NCBI GenBank assembly: GCA_019509895.1
Contig: JAEKLK010000102.1
Location: 1 to 5,644 of the forward strand
DNA: 5,644 nt
Direction of reading: 5' to 3'
DNA from: Betaproteobacteria bacterium
GTDB taxonomy: Bacteria > Pseudomonadota > Gammaproteobacteria > Burkholderiales > SG8-39
Shown here one piece after another: positions 1 through 5,644 of the stretch. A program made the position numbers and the translations under genes. Within the stretch, counting starts at the first letter, position 1. Every line of letters begins with the position of its first letter. A model generated the notes under the pieces. That model did not search any database and was not told the origin of the DNA. It saw nothing but the letters and a program-made list of their open reading frames with translations.

Positions 1-283
1 CGGCCGCAGCGGCAACGACCTGCAGTATCGCGGCTACGACATCCTCGACTTCGCCGATGAGGCGGAATTCGAGGAAGTGGCGTACCTACTGGTGCACGAA
101 AAGCTGCCGACGCGCGACGAGCTGCAGAAATACAAGCGCAAGCTGCAAAGCCTGCGCGGCCTGCCTGAGCCGCTGAAGAAAGCCCTCGAGCAACTGCCGA
201 AGAGCGCGCACCCGATGGATGTCATGCGCACCGGCTGCTCGGTGCTCGGCACACTCGAGCCCGAAGACGAGAAGCATCCCGCC

Positions 284-286
284 TAG
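284..286 (+). other. In-frame amber codon inside prpC
   Basis: The codon series reads CAT CCC GCC TAG GGC GCA CGC, that is HPA-stop-GAR, followed by NIADRL. Recalled PrpC sequences have a Ser before the GAR(D/N)IAD motif, and Ser TCG would become TAG by a single C-to-A change. There is no insertion or deletion around it. The cluster's other visible stops are TAA (prpC end) and TGA (three genes), so no other TAG terminates or interrupts a gene here. Confidence 0.9.
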
Positions 287-1050
287 GGCGCACGCAACAT
301 CGCCGATCGGCTGATGGCGTGCTTCGGCTCGATGCTCCTGTACTGGTATCACCACGCGACGAGCGGCAGGCGGATCGAAACCGTAACGGACGATGACTCG
401 ATCGGTGGCCATTACCTACATCTCCTTCACGGCAAGCAGCCGCAGGCCTCCTGGGTACGGGCGATGCACACCTCGCTCGTCCTGTACGCCGAGCACGAGT
501 TCAATGCCAGCACCTTCACCTGCCGCGTTATCGCAGGCACCGGCTCCGACATGTATAGCGCCATCACCGGGGGCATCGGCGCCCTGCGCGGCCCCAAGCA
601 CGGCGGCGCCAACGAGGTCTCGGACGAGATCCAGAAGCGCTACCGGAATGCGGACGAAGCGGAAGCCGACATTCGCGCGCGTATGGCGCGCAAGGAGATC
701 GTCATCGGCTTCGGCCATCCCGTCTACACCACCGGCGATCCGCGCAACAAGGTCATCAAGGCCGTCGCCGAGCGGCTGTCGAAAGAGCAGGAAAACATGG
801 TGCAGTACCGCATCGCCGAGCGCATCGAGTCGGTGATGTGGAACGAGAAGAAGATGTTCGCCAACCTCGACTGGTACAGCGCCGTGTCGTACAGCCAGAT
901 GGGCGTGCCGACGCTGCACTTCACGCCGATCTTCGTCATGTCGCGCGCGAGTGGCTGGGCCGCGCACGTCATCGAGCAGCGCGCCGACGGCAAGATCATC
1001 CGCCCGGGCGCCAACTACACCGGGCCCGAGAACTTGACGTGGATCCCGCT

Positions 1051-1060
1051 GGAGAAAAGG
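1051..1060 (+). promoter_or_regulatory. Ribosome binding site for the DUF3460-like gene
   Basis: The purine-rich GGAGAAAAGG lies within the last codons of prpC and ends three bases before ATG 1064. The GGAG part is spaced 9 bases from the ATG. It supports choosing ATG 1064 and suggests that translation is coupled to termination of prpC. Confidence 0.6.
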
Positions 1061-1063
1061 TAA

Positions 1064-1333
1064 ATGTACGAGTCGGACCTGACGAAGTTCATGCGCGAGT
1101 ACCTGGCGCAGCATCCGGAAGAGATCGAGTCGCAGAAGGAGGGCCGCGCCATCTGGTGGGACAAGCGGCCCGACGAGCGCGCGCCCACGCCGTCGATGCA
1201 GCATGCGCCGAAGGCGGGCGGCAACGAGCACACCTTCGAGGCCTTGCACGAGGCCGGCGGCTACGAATGGTCCTTCAAACCGGACGACAACGCCCCGGCC
1301 GCCGACGACAACAGCCTGCTCAAGGCGCCGTGA
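1064..1333 (+). CDS. DUF3460-like small protein between prpC and prpD
   Basis: This 89-residue protein has no known biochemical function. Its N-terminal ~37 residues (MYESDLTKFMREYLAQHPE, then a polar stretch, then GRAIWWDKRP at about residues 27-36) resemble the DUF3460 family as I recall it: small, roughly 60-residue betaproteobacterial proteins with a Y-E/Q-S start, an F-hxR-E helix, a QHPE-type turn and a GRALWWDK motif. The remaining ~50 residues are rich in Pro, Ala, Gly, Asp and Asn and look disordered, apart from an aromatic GGYEWSF patch near residues 65-71. This tail is longer than I expect for the family. No signal peptide, membrane segment or metal-binding cysteines are visible. 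The start directly abuts the prpC stop (TAAATG) and the end overlaps prpD, so it is embedded in the operon. A role tied to propionate metabolism is only inferred from position. The CDS is confident; the family assignment is moderate. Confidence 0.82.
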   Translation: MYESDLTKFMREYLAQHPEEIESQKEGRAIWWDKRPDERAPTPSMQHAPKAGGNEHTFEALHEAGGYEWSFKPDDNAPAADDNSLLKAP

Positions 1334-2763
1334 TGAGCGCGCCGATCTCCAACGTGCGGCCCGCGCCCGACAAGGTCCTCACCGACATTGCCGACTACGT
1401 GACGCGGTATGAAGTGAAGAGCGCGGACGCATACGACACCGCGCGCTACTGCCTGATGGACACGCTCGGCTGCGGCTTCGAGGCGCTAGAGTATCCGGCG
1501 TGCACCAAGCTGCTCGGGCCGATCGTGCAAGGCAGCGTCGTTCCCAATGGCGCCAAGGTGCCGGGCACCCAGTTCCAGCTCGATCCGGTGCAGGCCGCGT
1601 TCAACCTCGGCGCCATGATCCGCTGGCTCGACTTCAACGATACGTGGCTCGCCGCCGAATGGGGCCATCCGTCCGACAACCTGGGCGGCATTCTCATGGC
1701 CGCCGACTGGCTCTCGCGCTCGCGCAAGCAGCCGCTACTCATGCGCGATGTGCTCACCGGCATGATCAAGGCGCACGAGGTCCAGGGGGTGCTGGCGCTC
1801 GAGAACAGCTTCAACCGCGTCGGCCTCGACCACGTGGTGCTCGTCAAGGTCGCCTCCACCGCAGTGGTCGCGCACATGATCGGCTGCACCTACGACGAGG
1901 TGCTCAACGCCGTGTCGCAGGCGTGGGTCGACGGACAAAGTCTGCGGACCTATCGCCACGCGCCGAACACCGGCTCGCGCAAGAGCTGGGCTGCGGGCGA
2001 CGCGACCGCCCGAGCCGTGCGGTTGGCGCTGATCGCGAAGACCGGCGAGATGGGCTATCCGTCGGTGCTCACCGCGAAGACCTGGGGTTTCTACGACGTG
2101 GCCTTCCGCGGACAGGAGTTCAAGTTCCAGCGGCCCTTCGGCAGCTACGTGATGGAGCATGTGCTCTTCAAGATTTCCTTCCCCGCGGAGTTCCACGCGC
2201 AGACGGCGGCGGAAGCGGCGATGTCGCTCCATCCGGTGGTCAAGAACCGCATCGAGGACATCGCCAAGATCACCGTCCGAACGCACGAGGCTGCGATCCG
2301 CATCATCGACAAGAAGGGGCCGCTCAACAACCCGGCCGACCGTGACCACTGCATCCAGTACATGGTCGCCGTACCGCTCATCTTCGGGCGCCTGACGGCG
2401 TCGGACTACGAGGACGAGGTGGCACACGACCCGCGCATCGACAACCTGCGGGACAAGATGACGTGCGTCGAGGACAAGCAGTTCAGCCGTGACTACCTGG
2501 ATCCGGAGAAGCGCTCCATCGCCAACGGCCTCACCGTCGAGTTCAAGGACGGCAAGAAGCTCGCGGAGGTGCTGGTCGAATACCCGATCGGCCACAAGCG
2601 CCGGCGCAAGGAAGGCATGCCGCTCCTGGTCGAGAAGTTCGAGCGCAACCTGGCGCGGCGCTTCCCGGCCAAGCAGCAGAAGGCGATCCTCGACCTGTGC
2701 ATGGATCAGAAGCGCCTGGAGGCGACGCCGGTCCATGAATTCGTCGACCTCATGGTGATATGA
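1333..2763 (+). CDS. prpD: 2-methylcitrate dehydratase PrpD
   Basis: PrpD belongs to the MmgE/PrpD family and removes water from 2-methylcitrate to give 2-methyl-cis-aconitate, without an iron-sulfur cluster. The 476-residue product is close to the ~483 of E. coli PrpD and similar throughout: MSAPISNVRP start, DTLGCGFEALEYPAC, WLDFNDTW (residues 98-105), GHPSDN (111-116), RHAPNTGSRKSWAAGD (208-223), KKGPLNNPADRDHCIQY (327-343), EYPIGHKRRR and the family-like C-terminal VHEFVDLMVI. No internal stop or frameshift is seen. ATG 1333 is chosen because homology starts there and it overlaps the preceding TGA by one base (TGATG). A weak AAGG (1322-1325) lies 7 bases upstream, so translational coupling is likely. 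The same frame stays open back to 838, but that part is antisense to nothing useful and lies under prpC and the DUF3460-like gene. In Salmonella an aconitase completes the rehydration step, which fits the acnA gene downstream. Confidence 0.97.
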   Translation: MSAPISNVRPAPDKVLTDIADYVTRYEVKSADAYDTARYCLMDTLGCGFEALEYPACTKLLGPIVQGSVVPNGAKVPGTQFQLDPVQAAFNLGAMIRWLDFNDTWLAAEWGHPSDNLGGILMAADWLSRSRKQPLLMRDVLTGMIKAHEVQGVLALENSFNRVGLDHVVLVKVASTAVVAHMIGCTYDEVLNAVSQAWVDGQSLRTYRHAPNTGSRKSWAAGDATARAVRLALIAKTGEMGYPSVLTAKTWGFYDVAFRGQEFKFQRPFGSYVMEHVLFKISFPAEFHAQTAAEAAMSLHPVVKNRIEDIAKITVRTHEAAIRIIDKKGPLNNPADRDHCIQYMVAVPLIFGRLTASDYEDEVAHDPRIDNLRDKMTCVEDKQFSRDYLDPEKRSIANGLTVEFKDGKKLAEVLVEYPIGHKRRRKEGMPLLVEKFERNLARRFPAKQQKAILDLCMDQKRLEATPVHEFVDLMVI

Positions 2764-2767
2764 GCGC

Positions 2768-2806
2768 CGGAATGCGGCCAAAAACAGAGGCGTAGCGCGC
2801 ATTCCG
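2768..2806. repeat. 9-bp perfect inverted repeat in the prpD downstream gap
   Basis: CGGAATGCG (2768-2776) and CGCATTCCG (2798-2806) are exact reverse complements separated by 21 bases. They sit five bases after the prpD stop within the 74-base gap before the next gene. In RNA they could form a 9-bp stem with a large loop. No T-tract follows, so it does not look like an intrinsic terminator. It might be an mRNA-stabilising or processing hairpin, a regulator site, or chance in GC-rich DNA. Confidence 0.45.
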
Positions 2807-2837
2807 CGATTGCTGGCCCCGGATCAAGATTGCCGAT

Positions 2838-3029
2838 ATGAGCGCTCACCTGGAAAAAAGACTCGCTGAGCTGAACCAGGAGATTCGTACCTACCCGGGG
2901 CCGATCGCGCGTTGCGATCAGCACCTGCCCGCGCTCCTCGAAGAGTGCGCGAAGCTCATCGCCGAGCTGGAGCGCGAGGCCTGCCCGCCGCAGGCGCGCT
3001 GGGGCCACGACGGCGGACGCACCGACTGA
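2838..3029 (+). CDS. Hypothetical 63-residue helical protein between prpD and acnA
   Basis: I do not recognise this protein with certainty. It is charged and probably mostly alpha-helical: an N-terminal helix (about residues 3-17, HLEKRLAELNQEIR), a YPGPIARCD turn (19-27), a second helix (about 28-48, LPALLEECAKLIAELERE) and a short Gly/Arg/Asp-rich tail. Leu and Ile spacing suggests a small helical hairpin or coiled-coil pair. There are three cysteines (about residues 26, 37 and 49) but no CxxC motif, signal peptide or membrane segment. Third codon positions are mostly G or C, as in the neighbouring real genes, which supports coding. ATG 2838 has only a weak upstream purine match (GGAT at 2821-2824). 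Its TGA is followed 13 bases later by the acnA start, so the two are probably co-transcribed. An accessory role to the aconitase is speculation from position alone. Confidence 0.68.
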   Translation: MSAHLEKRLAELNQEIRTYPGPIARCDQHLPALLEECAKLIAELEREACPPQARWGHDGGRTD

Positions 3030-3030
3030 G

Positions 3031-3036
3031 AAAGGA
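3031..3036 (+). promoter_or_regulatory. Ribosome binding site of acnA
   Basis: AAAGGA (3031-3036) lies six bases upstream of ATG 3043 in the 13-base gap after the preceding small gene. It is the best-spaced Shine-Dalgarno in the window and fixes the acnA start. Confidence 0.75.
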
Positions 3037-3042
3037 AACGCA

Positions 3043-5644
<2,602 letters not shown>

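Larger units (their letters stand above)
1..1063 (+). pseudogene. prpC: 2-methylcitrate synthase PrpC, 5'-partial, interrupted by an in-frame amber stop
   Basis: PrpC condenses propionyl-CoA and oxaloacetate to 2-methylcitrate in the cytoplasm, the entry step of the methylcitrate cycle. Reading from base 2, the protein begins at GRSGNDLQYRGYDILD, which matches roughly residue 35 of the ~389-residue enterobacterial PrpC, so about 30 N-terminal residues lie outside the window. All three citrate-synthase catalytic residues are visible: His in RGPKHGGANEV (codon 599-601), His in FGHPVYT (716-718) and Asp in NLDWYSAVSY (869-871). The C-terminus is typical (GWAAHVIEQR, IIRPGANY). TAG at 284-286 breaks the frame, but homology continues in the same frame with no length change. 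A restart at ATG 314 would give 249 residues that keep the catalytic residues but lose about 125 N-terminal ones, with no clear Shine-Dalgarno, so activity is doubtful. Family identity is very secure. Whether the gene is truly dead depends on confirming the base. Confidence 0.93.

Noticed and set aside
77..286. Stand-alone 69-residue gene starting at 77
   Set aside because: It is the N-terminal part of prpC seen between the window edge and the amber codon; PrpC homology continues upstream of this ATG to base 2.
284..286. Genome-wide UAG recoding or pyrrolysine/other special amino acid insertion in PrpC
   Set aside because: Only one in-frame TAG is seen, at a non-catalytic position usually occupied by Ser, and no dedicated tRNA or downstream element is visible; a point mutation or error is simpler.
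838..1332. Upstream extension of the prpD frame to an ATG at 838
   Set aside because: It lies within prpC and the DUF3460-like gene in another frame, is Arg-rich shadow sequence, and PrpD homology begins exactly at ATG 1333.
2764..2837. Intrinsic terminator after prpD
   Set aside because: An inverted repeat is present but the loop is 21 bases and no run of T follows, so termination is not supported.

Overview
This window is a GC-rich, gene-dense stretch read entirely on the + strand. It carries a propionate-catabolism (2-methylcitrate cycle) gene cluster. Gene content, protein similarity recalled from known families, and a DUF3460-like small protein (a family I associate with betaproteobacteria) suggest a betaproteobacterium, perhaps Burkholderiales or a relative. 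That placement is inference; no rRNA or other phylogenetic marker is present.

Layout: (1) bases 1-1063 encode 2-methylcitrate synthase PrpC. Its 5' end lies outside the window, and it is broken by an in-frame amber codon at 284-286 while the reading frame and homology continue unchanged on both sides. (2) 1064-1333 encodes an 89-residue DUF3460-like protein starting immediately after the prpC stop (TAAATG). (3) 1333-2763 encodes an intact 476-residue 2-methylcitrate dehydratase PrpD, overlapping the previous stop by one base (TGATG). (4) 2764-2837 is the only real gap, 74 bases with a 9-bp perfect inverted repeat. (5) 2838-3029 encodes an unrecognised 63-residue, probably helical protein. (6) 3043-5644 encodes an AcnA/IRP1-type aconitase, open to the window end and probably lacking only its last few residues. 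It appears to have lost about 17 residues, in frame, just after an active-site Asn/Glu segment.

How the genes fit together: PrpC condenses propionyl-CoA with oxaloacetate to 2-methylcitrate. PrpD dehydrates it to 2-methyl-cis-aconitate. An aconitase then rehydrates this to 2-methylisocitrate, which PrpB (not seen here) would cleave to succinate and pyruvate. An acnA gene beside prpC and prpD therefore makes pathway sense. The tight spacing suggests one transcript; no promoter or intrinsic terminator was seen inside the window.

The most notable observations are the two lesions, an amber in prpC and an apparent in-frame deletion in acnA, in a cluster whose prpD looks intact. They may reflect decay of the pathway, sequencing or assembly error, or (least likely) amber readthrough. 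I see no evidence of a wholly new system; the two small operon-embedded proteins are the least explained parts.
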